Assembly (NCBI GenBank): GCA_018398765.1
Contig: JAHBMJ010000929.1
Location: forward strand, 51,017 to 96,874
Length of the DNA: 45,858 nucleotides
Direction: 5' to 3'
DNA from: Chromera velia
Lineage: Eukaryota > Sar > Chromeraceae
How positions within the stretch are numbered: the first letter of the stretch is position 1; every line of letters begins with the position of its first letter. The translations under genes were made by a program, and so were the position numbers. Under the pieces are notes generated by a model. It was not told the DNA's origin. It saw only the letters and a program-made list of their open reading frames with translations, and ran no database searches. Shown one piece after another: positions 25,358 to 37,387 of the stretch.

Positions 25358-26687
25358 AGGAATTTATTAATTCGTCCATTCATTGGTACAAATTTGTATG
25401 CGTAGTGGTCTGATTTTAAGCCTATAATCTTAAGAAGTCATAAATTTGTTTAGCATAAATCAAGTCTAGAATCAAGTTTGCAATGTCTTTCAAGTCTAGT
25501 AAAAAAATTAAAACCTCAATCAAGCTCATTTATTAGCCACTTGAAAAACGTATTCACACAAAAACAGAGAGTTCCTTTAGGAGTTCAATGATTTGTGGCT
25601 ACAAAGTCTGCTTTGGGAGATTCACTTTCTCTCGACTTGGTGTCATGCATTGAATCAGCCTGATACTTGGTGACGCGACGGGGACGATCGCGGGACGGGA
25701 CATGTCGGGACATGCATGCCGAAAATTCATACGCCGGCCGGGTTCGATCTACAGCCACACTAACTATCGACCGATCTAGCTTTCATACGCGTATCACTGT
25801 ACGTAGCACAGTGCGCTGAGTTCATACAAGGTATATATATATGTATCACATCCCCTGCCTCGCAAGCAGCTTCCTAGAGGCGTGTCATTCTGACAGCGCT
25901 TCCCGAAGTCTGCAGGTCTCTGTGTGTCAGACTGTCCAGACCGTTGAAAGCAACAGAAGCGCATGTCCATACAAACGTGAACAACACAGACCCCTCCAGT
26001 TCGGCCCTCGACATCTCCCCTACGGCTCGGTCCTCTGCGTTTCTTTCCTTCCAGCGTTTTTGCCGAGCACAAGCCACCAAAGGAGAACAGAAAGAGGACC
26101 TGCAGCTGCAGCACAGGCGAAGAGAAAACGTTCAGTGGTCGGTTAGGCAGACCCTTGTCCTTCTTGGTGTTTCGCAACCATTCTGCGTTGCTGCAACGTC
26201 TATGGCTGCATTCTCTTATATCGTCCTATCGCCCTATCATTATTGTTGTTCCCCTTCTTCTGTGTGTCTCTCACACAACAGGGGGAGTGGGTGAGAGGCT
26301 GGGAGGGTGCATAGACTGATACAGACAGACAGGTAGACGGACGGGTGGATGGGCGGGTGGCGGTGGGGGTTTGGATGGATGCATTGACGCATGAATATCC
26401 ACTACCGTGGGCGTGGGAGTCCTGTCGTTCCGAATCGATCGTTTCCTCTCTCCCCCCAGCGAAGAAAAGAGAAGAGGCACACGTGTGCACCTGACAGTCG
26501 ATGTGCATGCGACTGCATGCACATTCAAGGTCGATCCGCGCAACTGATCGAAGGAACGGGCGAAAATGGAACAACTGATCGAGAGATGGATTGGAAAGAA
26601 GATCAACAAGGATTCATCCGTGCATTTAAATGTGAGTGCATGTGTGTGTACATGCAGGAATCAAGGTAAAGTTCGAAAGAGCGAGCC
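25358..26687. other. Intergenic region upstream of the LRR/EF-hand gene
   Basis: AT-rich just after the VKOR stop (25358-25620), then mixed composition. It includes a short GGGACATG direct repeat (about 25697-25716) and TATA-rich sequence near 25830. Open frames at 25800-26300 have no recognisable domains and no supporting exon chain. The promoter and 5' UTR of the downstream gene must lie here, but no motif can be assigned. Confidence 0.5.
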
Positions 26688-27489
26688 ATGGATTTCGATT
26701 TCGACGAGGACGAGGACTTCGTGAAGCCCTCATGGACGCACCACATCAACGATCCCTTCAACTACGGGCAGCACTCCATCGCCTCCGTCCAGGCGGTCAA
26801 GGAGAAGGCAGCAGAGAGGGGATTCAACCCGACTGGGAACTTCAGGGGAGACTTCGAGAGAATATGCGAACTCCTACAGGCAAGTGCGGACGTGCCGACG
26901 TGCGTCAGAATGCTATGAGCCTTCCAACACTCTGCGCCATGTGCCCCAGAAGTGACTCCGAATGACTAAACGTCTCTCCGCATGTGGTTGGCTGAAGTCC
27001 GGTTGATATTTTTTCTTTCATGCAAGTGTTGCGTTAATGTTGCGATTCCGCCATTCGAATCCTCCGTGCGAGTTGCCTTTGAACAAAGAAAGAAAGAAAG
27101 TCTCGGTCTCTCCCCGGGTTTGCATGCCCATGCACCCAATCTTGGGTAGCGCGTTGGGCTCTTCCGTGCCAAGAAGGGGATGTCTGTTCTCGCTCTGATT
27201 ATTTCGTTGCGCCATTCGTTCTCTCTCTACTTGCATGATTTTTTGCCTGCCTGCCTGCCTGCCGGTTTGAAGGAGGATGAGGAGGATGAGAAGAAGAAGA
27301 AGAAGAACAAGAAGACGAAAAAGAAGAAGAACACGAAAAAGAAGGAGAAGAAGTAGAAGTAGTAGAAGAAGAAGGAGGAGAAAAAGGAGAAGACGAAAAA
27401 GAAGTAGTAGTAGTAGTAGAAGGAGAAGGAGAAGGAGAAGGAGGAGGAGGAGAAGAGGAGGAAGAAAGGAAACTGAGGCTGGTGGCAAT

Positions 27490-27526
<37 letters not shown>

Positions 27527-30433
27527 ATCTTCCTGTGTCTTCTCTTCTCTTGCCTGCAGGTGATCCCCCACCCCGCTTTCATAAGGCCCCAGCTGGCCTT
27601 TCACGACTACTACTGTTCTGTGGAGACGCGAAGAAAACGGGCTGAGGATTTGCAAGCGCAAGGAGAGAAGAAGGAAAAAGAAAAAGAAGGTGAGAAAGAA
27701 AAGAGACTGCGTGCAAGAAGAAGATGACAGGAAGCAGGGCAATTTCATTTCGTTCATTGGGAAAGGAGAGAGGCATGCAGAGAAGATCGGAGAGGAAGAA
27801 GGAAGGAAGGAAGGAAGGAAAGAAGGAAGGAAGGAAGGAAGGAAGGAAGGAAGGAAGAAGTGGAGTGGAGCTTGCAGGATAAAGGCACGAGAGAGACATT
27901 CAACGCCTTTCAAATCACTTCATAATGGTGGCAATCTTGGCGCTTTTGCAAGATTTTGCAATCAGAGAGAGACTCTCTCTTGGAGCGCAGATTTTCTGTA
28001 TCCATTATTTATTTTTTTTTTACGAGAATAAATGCGCGCTCAGAGAGCCTCTCTCGGAACGCGCAGATGCAGTGTGTGTATGATTTTTCTACTGATTTTC
28101 TGTACGCATTTATTGTTTTTTTTGTTCTGTATGACAATATATGCACGCTCAGAGAGTCTTTCTCGGAACGCGCAGATGCAGTGTGTGTATGATTTTTCTA
28201 CTGATTTTCTGTACGCATTTATTGTTCTTTTTGTTCTCTATGACAATATATGCACGCTCAGAGAGTCTCTCTCGGAACGCGCAGATGCAGAATGGATCGT
28301 CTCTCTCCTTCTGTATGTGTGTGGGGGTGGGTTGGGGGGGAATGTGTGTGCTGGATGGCACAGAATCATTTTAATCTTCTGAGGGGAAAAGCGAAGACGA
28401 CATTCGACATTCTTTCTCTCTCTGCATACCGACCATCCCTGCATGCTGCAGACAAGAGTGAGGGTGCGGTGCTTCGCGTGAAGCCTTCCGACGGGGGTAC
28501 CCTTGAGGTGAAGGGCCTCCGCGTGGACTCTGTGTCCGTGAAGCTCCTCTGCTTCCTCCTACCCTTCGACAAGCGGCTGTCCTCCTTGGTGTTCTCCAAC
28601 TGCTACCTTGACGTGGAACAGCTGCAGATGCTTAGCGAGGCCATCAGTGGAAGCGAAACGGCCAACGCGGGGGGGGGGGCGGCTGCAGTCAGACTTCTGC
28701 ACGTGGACTGGAACCTCATGAGAGTCACCGCGTACTTCTACAGATCCGTCAGTCAATGTCTATCTGTGTATGTGCGAGATTCGTTTGGGTGGGCGTGTGC
28801 TGTGCAGGGTCTGTGAAGGTCACGGCGTCTATTTGCAGATCTCCCTGTCTTGTATTACGTTGAAGAAAACACATTCGCTTGTCTGTGCGTCTCTGTCTGT
28901 CCGCACTTACATTTTCCCGTCCCTTTCCATATTACTTGCCCTCTGCTTGTGTGCGCGTGCACCTGTTTGCACACTTGTGCGCGCAGGTGTGTGCATGGAT
29001 GGATGGATGGATTCTCTGAATGAACGGATTGATGTCAATTCCAACTTTACGCTTTTCCGTAAGAATGCTCCGTCTGGAGGAGGGACAGTGTCTTTCGACA
29101 CACACACGCACGCACACACACACACACACACACATACAGACAGACAGAAATACCCAACAGAATACACGTGTGTATGTTGCTTTCGTGCGCAGATCCACAA
29201 GGAGCTTCCCCGTCTGGAGGAGGACAAGCTGAAGCTCCTGAAGAGACACATGACCGCCGAGTTTCTCCGGGCCGTCTCCTCAGCTAACCTCTCGGGAGGC
29301 AAAACGCCCCGAGACATCTTCTACAGGATGGACATCAACCACGACACGAAGGTCACCTGGGAGGAATATTTCAGGTCGGTCAAGTCGCATTTACACATAC
29401 ACATACACATACACACACACATAGAGAGAGAGAGGAAGAGAGAGTGGAAGTATTTCAGGTCGGTCAAGTCGCATACGCATACACAGACACGCATACACAT
29501 ACACACATACATACACACACACACACACATACACACACACATACACACACACAGACACACAGACACACACGCATTCACATACACATACACACACATATAT
29601 AGAGAGAGAGAGGGAGAAGGGGGAAGGGAGAGTGGAAGTGTTTCGGGTCGGTGAGTGTGTCCTCGCATCAGACTTCCATCGCGTCATTTGCTCATTCATC
29701 TTGTCGCCATGAGTGTGCCAGCATGATTCGTAAACTCCTCACAAAATCATTTCACGGCCCCCTGCCCACCCTGGAGAGGGAGGGCACTGCGAAGGGTGAA
29801 GCAAAGCACATCTCAGTTGTTGAAGGCTGTGCACACCTCCAGGAAGTCGCCATGTTGTTCTTTTGTGTTCCGCATCATCTTCTGGATTCTGGTCTTTGGA
29901 TTGCTTTCTTTCGAATTTCCCTTTTCTTTCTGCTGCATGGGTCTGCCTCAGTTTTACACACATTGTGCTTGCTTGTATCGCCGAGGGCGTGATGGTGAGA
30001 AAAAGGTGGTGGCCTTCCGATTACTTGATGATCTGAAGGAAAACAAATCGTCCCCAGAAAATTACACAGAGAGACGGGGAGGGAGAGCGAGAGAGCAGGA
30101 GGAAGGTAGGTGGGAAGGAAGGAGGGAGGGAGGGAGAGAGGAATGGAGGAGAGGGCACGAGAGAGAATATTCACGTCGACAAACAAGCGGAACAGGAAAG
30201 TAGTTATTAACACACGCTAAGCATGCTCTCATCTCACGCCTGTCTGCCTGCCTGTTCGCAGAGTTGTTCAACGACTGAAGCTGACTCCCTTCGCGGTGCA
30301 CCTCTTCTTCGCTCTCTGGGACGTCAACGGGGTCTGTCTGTCTGTTTGTCTGTTTGTCTGTCTGTGTGTATATATGTATTGTCTCTTTTCTTTTCTTGCA
30401 TTCCTCTGCCCTTCTGTCGTTGTGTGTGTGTGT

Positions 30434-30472
<39 letters not shown>

Positions 30473-32794
30473 CACGAGTCTGTACGTCTGTGTGTGTGTG
30501 TGTCTATGTCTTCGTCCATATGCATGTGGGTCCGCGCGAGGCTCCGGTTGTTGCGTGAGTGAAAGAAACGAAAGGACAAAAAAAAAAGGAAGGAGGGGGG
30601 AGGGAAAGTGCATTTTCCTTCCTTCCTTCCGTCTGTGTGTGTGTCGTCGCTGCGGTTGGTTTTGTACTCATTCTCCTTTGCAGTGATTCACGATTCCTCA
30701 CAAACGCCTTCAGTTTGCTGATCATCTGCTTGTGCTTTCTTTGCCGGTGGATTTGTTCTCAGATGGGCAGGTAGGGAAAGTCTATATTCACAGAACAGAA
30801 CAGAACGCTTTAATGCAGGCAGCAAAGAGAGTAGCTTCCCGTGTTTCTTACCTGATTCTCGCGTTTTCTGGGCGCTTCTTGAATTTGTCGCTTTGCAGGA
30901 CCAGGTTTTACGGGAAGAGGAATTCGTGACACCCATGGAGGAGATGCTGGAGGTGCGCCGAATAGGAAGAAGTAAACGAACGCGTCTGTCTGTCTGTCTG
31001 TCTGTCTTTCTGTCGGTCTGTTTGACTGAATAGATGTTCCTTTCAATCGGGCAGGCGGATGCACCAAGCTTGGTCCTCCCTCCCTCGCATGCAAATTTCT
31101 TTTTTTTCATATCTTCTTCCTTCCTTCCTCGCATGCAAATTTCTTTTTTTTCATATCTTCCTTCATGCCTGTGCTTGTGTGTGTTTCTCTTTACGTATAT
31201 ACACACGTTTGTGTGTGGGAATGTATGTTCGTGTGCTTTTGCTTCTTCGACTTTGTTCTCCTCATCGTCTCTCCTCTCCTCGCCACTGCTGGCAAAACGG
31301 CCCTCTTTCTTGTATTGCTCTTCTGTTTTTTTTTTTTTAACCCAAATCTTCTAGCTTCTTTTTCCTGAATTCCTCTTGGTCCTTCCTTCCTTTGTCCAGG
31401 ACATGCAAAGGGAGAGAGAAGAACGAGAGGCACAGGCTCGAGAGGCCGCAGAGAAGGGAGAGGCTGAGGAGAAGGACGGGGCGAATTTGGTTGAGCAACT
31501 GGAGACGGCAGTGGACGGTGGGCCCAAGGGAAGGGTGGAGGATGACGGACTGGACGTTCTCCACAAAATTGACCCCTACGTGTCCGCATTCGCGGCGTTC
31601 TGCGCTGAGGCTTCACCGCTTTCGGTCGGTTTGTCCGTTAGTCCTTTTTCTTTCTTTCTTGCTTTCTTTCTTTCTTTCCTTCCTTCCTTCCTTCCTTTCT
31701 TTCTTTCTTTCTTTCTTTCTTTGGATTCTGATTTCGTTCGTTGGAATCCTTCCTTCCTTCCTCACCTCATTGTATGATCACGAAGCCATGCTGTGTCTCT
31801 CGTGTCGTTGAATCTGCTTAATTCCCTGATTGTTTGTGGTCTCCTTGCTCAGGTGGTCTCCTTCCGTGCGTGCGAATTGGGAACTCGTCACCTTCGCGGC
31901 ATCGCCTCTGAACTCTCTTCTAACATCACCCTGAAGGTGGGTCTGTAGCTGGGTAGGTAGGTTTTGTAGATGGATGCACCTTCTGCAGTTCACCTTTTTT
32001 GGTTCCCCCCTTTTCTGGTCAGATGAAGAACTGTGCTTGCTTGCATTCCTCTGTGTATCTTTGCAAATGTGATCTACCTCCGAGCTGCCTTCCAACGTCA
32101 ACAGAAGGTTTCCGAGAACGACAGTCACCTGAATTGAGCACAGACGTCTATTCGAATCCCAACTGCACACAAATGCAAACCTAGACACAAACGCACAACA
32201 TACATGTTCCGTATCTATCAGGATACACAGAGACGGCTTGGGAGGCTAGTCACGTGCTAAGCACCCGACTGCATTCATGCATGCGTGCAGGTTTTGAATC
32301 TCTGGGGCAACAAGATTGACGACAGGGCAGCGGAGCACATCGGTGCCCTCCTGGGACGAAACAGAAGCCTGACGCACCTGAACCTGGGCAGGAACAGACT
32401 CTCTCTGGCGGGGCTGCTGGGGATCATCGAGAACATCGGTGGGCTCTTCGATCACCCTTCATTCTCTTCTTAATTCCTTCAGTGCCTGCCATCCACTTCA
32501 CTGGAGGGCCCTCTTTTTTCACTGCATGCCCTTCTTTCCATTTCCTGCACCCCTTCTGAGGCCCGAAGAAACACACAAAGTCATGACACAGGGCATGTCA
32601 GAAAGAGTGATTGTTGAGATATTAATATTTACCCTCACGTTTTCCCCCCCCTCCCCTCTTCTTTGCTCCCAACTGTCCCCTCGCCTCCCTGCCTGCCTGC
32701 AGGGTGCCAGGTGATCTCGAAGGAGGACGTGAAGGTTGCCTCGGGGGTGGTGAAGGAGCAACAGTCAAAGGCGAAGGTGGGCAGAAGGTTGACC

Positions 32795-32831
<37 letters not shown>

Positions 32832-33534
32832 ATGTGTGTGATAGGAAACGATTGAAGTGTTCATTGATCGTCTGGTGAAACAAACAAAGACCGCGGAAAG
32901 TAGGAAGTTCACAAGCTGTCACTCGCTGTTACAAACTGATCCTGTGTCTCTGGTTGTTTCTCAGACCTCTGTGTGTGTATCTGTGATCCACTCTGACCAT
33001 TTTTTTCTTTGCACGTATTCCACCTCTTAAGATAGCTATGTAAGTGGCTGTCTGCCTGTCTGTGTAAACATTTGCAGTCCCTTCAAGACACACTGAAGAA
33101 GTCAAAAGGGTCGGTTGGGTGAGGAAGGAAAAAAACGGAAAGAAAGAAGAAATGTAAGGTGAAAGGTGGTAAGTGCCTTCTTTTTTTCTGTGGTCTGCCT
33201 GCCAGGGGAGGCTGTTTTTACCTTCTCGCTGTTTCCTTCTCTTGTTGTTTCTTTCTGCATTTCTTGCTTTCTGTTCGTGTTTCTTTCTGTTTTCATACTT
33301 ATTGTGGTTGGGCGGTGCATTAATTTATCTTCACGGATGGAATGGAAGGTGCATCACTGGGTGTGTGAATATGTTCTCTCTGCGTTCTCACGCATACCTG
33401 CAGGATTGACTTCGTATGGCAGTGCGACCGTCTGGAGGAGAAGGAGGACGTGAGCGATGCGAAGAGAGACGTCCTGTACAGGAACTGCACCCTCTGTACT
33501 CTTGATGTGGTCAGTCTGCCTCCTGTCTGGCTGG

Positions 33535-33579
<45 letters not shown>

Positions 33580-33602
33580 TGTGTGAGTCTGTGAGTCTGT
33601 GA

Positions 33603-33636
<34 letters not shown>

Positions 33637-34126
33637 ATATCTTGTAACCCCAGAAAAAAGGAAAAAAAGAAAATGCTACTGCTGCTGGCGGTTGGGGGCC
33701 GCTGCTGCTGCTGCCTCGTAAACGAAAGGAGAAGAAAAGAAACGAACACGTCCGGATGGAAAGAATGTGGAAGTGCAAAGGCGTAAGCCTGTACTCGGCA
33801 AGGAAGGGCCGCAGGGTACGCTTAAGGCCTGGAGCTCTGCTACCCTTCCACTGAGAGACCGCGCCAAAAGAAGAAAGAAAGAAACAGAAGAGAATGAAGA
33901 AGGAGAAAAAGGGAAAGAAAAAGACGATATAGTCTGTCTGTCTGTCTGTCTGTCTGTTTTGTCTGTTGTGTTCATGAAGAAAAGAAGGGAGAAGAAGAAA
34001 CATATAGTCTGTCTGTCTGTCGGTGTAGAGAAACAGGGAAAGGGAGAGAAGGAAGAACACATTCTTTCTCTCTCTTCCTCTCTCTCTCCCTCTCTCTGTG
34101 TGTGTATGTGTGTGTGTGTATGTGTG

Positions 34127-34159
<33 letters not shown>

Positions 34160-34808
34160 ATGGGTGTATGTGTGTGTCTGTGTTCAGAGTCGCAACCCGG
34201 TTGAGAACTGTGCTGCCATCGCGCGGATGAAAAGTTTGGGGCCTCCGGGGGGCGTTCTCTTGCTCCAGGGTGAGTTCTTGGTGGATTAGTGCCTTGATTC
34301 GTGTATTGGGGATTAGTGCCTTGACTTGTGTGTTGCGTGTGATTGTCTTGACATTTGAGGTTTTCTTTGCCCTTTGGTGTTCTGAGTGGGTGAGTGCCTT
34401 CTGACTGCGTGGTCAGTGTCCGTTCATGCTTTTGTTTTTTTTTTCTGTCTTTCTTTTTCATGCAGAAATTCCGACTGCGTAGTCAGTGTCCGTGCATGCA
34501 TTTGCTTTTCTTTTCTTCTTGGCCAAGACTCTTCATTCTCTCCCCTTTTTCTGTTGGAACTTGACTGGATCGAAACTTTTCAACTTCCACTCATTCCTGC
34601 AAAGACTTCATCTAATACCTACCTACCTGCTTTGACACGCTGATTGATCAGTCGGCGTTCATTTGAGTGACGTGATCGGGTGATAGACACACAGCATGCA
34701 GGCCTGCATGTTGTTGCAGGAGCAGCAGCCAAGTGTCCATGTATCGTTCCATCCATGTGAGTGAGTTTCTTCCCTTGCACTCATGTGTGTGTGTGTGTCT
34801 GTGTGTGT

Positions 34809-34848
<40 letters not shown>

Positions 34849-35456
34849 GTGTGCGTGTGCAGGGACACCAGCCGCGACCGAGTGGGAGAACGGAGGGGAG
34901 GCGCGAGAGGACGAATCTGTGGAGGCAGACCGCTTGGCCTTAGTCGAGTACGCACAGCTGGTGGCAGAGAAGGCAAAGGACAAGGTCAGAAAGGGAAGAG
35001 AGGGGAATTCCAAGAATTACAACAGAGAAGAAGAAAGCGAGAGAATGAAACCGCGATGAAATAAAGCGGCCAGACAAAGACGGCAACAAGACAAAGGACG
35101 ACAGAAAGGAGAACAGAGGAGAAGAAGAGAGAGAAAGAAGCAAAAGGAGAAGACCAGAGAAGAATAGAGAAAAAACGTCGAGGTGGGCCCAGACTGACAT
35201 TTCTTTCGCTCAGACAGACGCACGCTGTCTGCTCGGTCGGTAGGTCCAATATGAATGTCTCTTCTTGCCTGTTCAAATTTCTTCTTTTTGGTCTGCCCTA
35301 CAAAGGTCTTGGTGAAACAACCAACCAACCGTCTGACCGTATACTTGTATGTTTATGTTTTCTCTCTGCGTGTGTTTGCAGAAGACCGCTGGGGACATTC
35401 CCGAACCGCCCTTTGTGAGGCTGAAGGAGGAAGGCTGGACCTTCCGATGGAATTAA
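26688..35456 (+). CDS. Leucine-rich repeat protein with an internal EF-hand pair, 15 exons
   Basis: Exons: 26688-26879, 27560-27689, 28452-28747, 29193-29374, 30262-30331, 30899-30952, 31400-31624, 31853-31936, 32291-32438, 32703-32776, 33078-33109, 33404-33509, 34188-34269, 34863-34984, 35382-35456. The total is 1872 nt, in phase throughout (623 aa). The N-terminus is acidic (MDFDFDEDEDF). LRR-like segments of the ribonuclease-inhibitor type lie at about 115-200 (LSSLVFSNCYLDVEQLQML) and 385-460 (VLNLWGNKIDDRAAEHIGAL, LTHLNLGRNRLSLAGL). Between them are two EF-hand loops. Loop 1 (253-264) is DINHDTKVTWEE. Loop 2 (287-298) is DVNGDQVLREEE and is split by an intron. Both keep acidic or Asn residues at positions 1, 3 and 5 and Glu at 12, so Ca2+ binding is likely. 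A charged helix (DMQREREEREAQAREAAEKG) follows. The C-terminus ends GWTFRWN. Similar LRR/EF-hand proteins occur in protists, some in cilia; the role here is unknown. The exon 3 to 4 junction is the least certain. Confidence 0.85.
26880..27559 (+). other. GC-AG intron (LRR/EF-hand gene intron 1)
   Basis: The exon ends CTACAG and the intron starts gcaagt, the standard context of GC donors. The acceptor is CCTGCAG. Only this junction keeps the frame (ICELLQ then VIPHPAFIRPQ); the nearby GT four bases downstream would shift the frame. The intron carries a long GAA/AGA-rich tract (about 27277-27475) and a GA tract (27491-27522). Confidence 0.85.
27794..27856 (+). repeat. GGAA microsatellite in LRR gene intron 2
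   Basis: About fourteen GGAA units with one AGAA interruption. Confidence 0.93.
28037..28289 (+). repeat. 109-bp tandem repeat in LRR gene intron 2
   Basis: CGCTCAGAGAG... starts at 28037, 28146 and 28255, exactly 109 bp apart, and a diverged fourth copy precedes them near 27962. Each unit is a core of about 35 bp ending CGCGCAGATGCAG, which looks like a splice acceptor, plus an AT-rich spacer of about 74 bp ending TTCT(G/C)TATGACAATATATGCA. That ending matches the spacer ends at 5494-5515 and 18422-18445. Confidence 0.93.
29367..29654 (+). repeat. Exon-end and donor echoes in LRR gene intron 4
   Basis: TATTTCAGGTCGGTCAAGTC at 29367, which contains the end of exon 4 and its donor, recurs exactly at 29451 and in a decayed form (GTTTCGGGTCGGTGAG) near 29639. 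Each extra copy is preceded by a GA tract and AGAGTGGAAG, and the copies are separated by CA-type microsatellites. Confidence 0.9.
30419..30470 (+). repeat. GT microsatellite in LRR gene intron 5
   Basis: Nearly pure GT tract with one TA step. It is one of several GT tracts on the sense strand of this gene (others near 32797-32831, 33560-33584 and 34097-34160). Confidence 0.92.
31084..31162 (+). repeat. 44-bp tandem duplication in LRR gene intron 6
   Basis: CTCGCATGCAAATTTCTTTT and the following TTTTCATATCTTC recur 44 bp apart, nearly identical over 35 bp and separated by CTTCC units. Confidence 0.9.
34401..34511 (+). repeat. Duplication with an internal acceptor-like site in LRR gene intron 13
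   Basis: GACTGCGTGGTCAGTGTCCG near 34401 recurs as GACTGCGTAGTCAGTGTCCG near 34473, followed in both copies by T-rich sequence. The interval between them ends in TTTTTCATGCAG, an acceptor-like site. A second short duplication (GGATTAGTGCCTTGA) lies upstream at about 34283-34325. Confidence 0.85.
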
Positions 35457-35868
35457 TTGAAGTAACACGAAAGGAATTCAGATCGTAGTACGTGGGTATT
35501 CAACCTGAGGAATTGAAAAATGTCTATTTGATTCGATCCGCTTCCTTCAGGGAGGTGCAAGATGATCGATATTTCCTCAACGTCGGCATCACTTCAAATC
35601 TTCTAGATGATTTTGGACCCACACACTGTAGCCCATACATAAGTAAAAACACAAGAGATCAAATTGATGATCAAACTTATTATTATTATTAAAGAGCTGC
35701 TTAAAAAGCTCATTCGTCATATGATCATCATCATCATCCACCATTATTATTATTGATCGGTCTATAGGCCATCATGCAATGCATGAGTCTAGGACAATGC
35801 TGTATTGCCCCTTTGCCAGACCTGCACCACTCATCGGGGTGGGGCCATCTATGAACCGGCACACTACT

Positions 35869-36006
35869 AAAATAGTAAAAATAGTGAACTATTTTGACTA
35901 TTTTAGCTAACACTAAATAGTAAATAGTGAAAATAGTAAAAAAAATGACTATTTGTACTATTTTAACCGATCAACTAGTACTATTTTACTATTTTAACTA
36001 TTTTTG
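35869..36006. repeat. AAAATAGT / ACTATTTT palindrome cluster
   Basis: AAAATAGT-like octamers and their reverse complement ACTATTTT recur about a dozen times in 138 bp in both orientations. The left part is mostly AAAATAGT and the right part mostly ACTATTTT, so the block can fold back on itself. It has no coding capacity and may be a MITE with inverted repeats made of subrepeats. Confidence 0.8.
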
Positions 36007-36682
36007 ATGTGAAGTGTCAATCAATCCCAGAGTTAACTTTGAAGTCACTTAGTCAAAGCCGCTCATTCGAGGTCATGTCACAAATTCGTTTATCCAAAAA
36101 CGACAGTCAGTTGGATGTCGGGCTGCTCTGTTTTGTCCACCTCGCTGTTGATTTCTAGCTGAAACCCGGCGCCTGAATCATGACGCTTAATCGATTTAAG
36201 TACCGTCCCTCACTATAGAAGGCTGCAACAGTCAAACCAATACAAGGTACTGAGAGCAGACAGAGCAAACCAGTGAAGAGGGAGAACAAGGATTGGAATA
36301 GAAGTACGAAAAAGGCGTTCAAAGGGTCAAAAGGATGAACAATTCGGAAAAATACCGTTTGGTCATTGTGTTCGCGTCTTTTATCTGTAAGAGAAGAGGA
36401 AAGGGAGATGAAAAGGAAAGAAAACAGAGAAATAAGAAACAAAACAAACTCTTATTACTAAGCTTCATACTCAGTTTGCTCTTATAGCCACGTTGCAATA
36501 AACTTGCCCTTTTAAAGACTAGGTCGGTCACCCTCGCCTTCTCCTGCTGGATGGTTTTTGAGCATGACAAAAGCCCGCACAGCGCGTGTGACTGATGGGA
36601 AAGACATGTCAAAGGAGAGGTTCTCTCTGCTGGATGCTTGTTCTTCTCCCTCTTCGAACTGTTTGAGAAAGCCAATCTCATC

Positions 36683-37040
36683 TTAAATTTGATCCCATGC
36701 CCTCTGACGCCAAGACTTCTTTGCTGACTTGGAAACGACGGCGGGAGTCGTCATCTGTGCAGTGAAGCGCAGACGAGGACTCACGCGGTCAGAGGGAGGA
36801 AGCAGAGAGAAGAGCTGCTGCAAAGAACGTTGCACATTGCATTCTTCCTGCTCTGATTCAGAAAGGTGAGATTCTCTGTAGATATGAAGCCGCACCTTAC
36901 AAGAAGGGAACGCGTCTCCATGCCCGTAAACAGAAAAGAGCGAACACCCATCCCAGCCGGCAATCACATCGTTGGCATGCTTCTCCGTCATGTCACAACA
37001 AAAAACTGCCTCCAGGCCCCTTTGCCTAACAAAATCTGTC
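36683..37040 (-). pseudogene. Orphan coding-like fragment, family unknown
   Basis: The minus strand is open for about 119 codons, from about 37040 (after a TGA and TGG) to TAA at 36683-36685. It reads like real protein: WGTDFVRQRGLEAVFCCDMT, then KHANDVIAGWDG and CSLFSVYGHGDAFPSCKVRL, with a basic end (KKSWRQRAWDQI). The first ATG is at 36991. No upstream or downstream exon was found and the flanks are AT-rich, so it may be a gene relic or a fragment of a transposon protein. Confidence 0.3.
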
Positions 37041-37387
37041 CCCCATCACCATCAGTCCACTTGTAGATTTCTAGCGTTTGGCCTAAGCCCTGCACGTCCT
37101 CCACAAAATTTAAAAAAAAAAATTCTGATCTACCTTTTTTTTAATCAACTGAAAAACATATAGTTTTAAATTTTATCCATCAAAAACAGTTTAAAAGCAA
37201 AACAAAATGTGGTTGCGCAGTGTTGCACAATGTTTTAAAATATCAGCTCGGCGCCAGCTCAGGTTTGGAAAACATTTTATTCATGATATTAATATGTATT
37301 GTAGTGTCTCTCAATGCTCGATCAAAATAAATCAAAGATTACATAAGAGATAATAGGGCATACATTATATGATACATAAAAAAAATT

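Noticed and set aside
27277-27645. Arg/Lys-rich ORF (plus) and Ser/Leu/Phe-rich ORFs (minus)
   Set aside because: Simple-sequence translation of a GAA/AGA tract in intron 1 of the LRR gene; overlaps a real exon in another frame.
29020-29190. Extra LRR-gene exon before the EF-hand exon
   Set aside because: Direct joining of 28747 to 29193 keeps the frame, and the interval is mostly CA microsatellite.
33770-33860. Possible tRNA on the minus strand (CTCAGTGGAAGGGTAGCAGAG resembles an A box)
   Set aside because: No matching B box, T arm or acceptor pairing could be found; it is only a local resemblance inside an intron.
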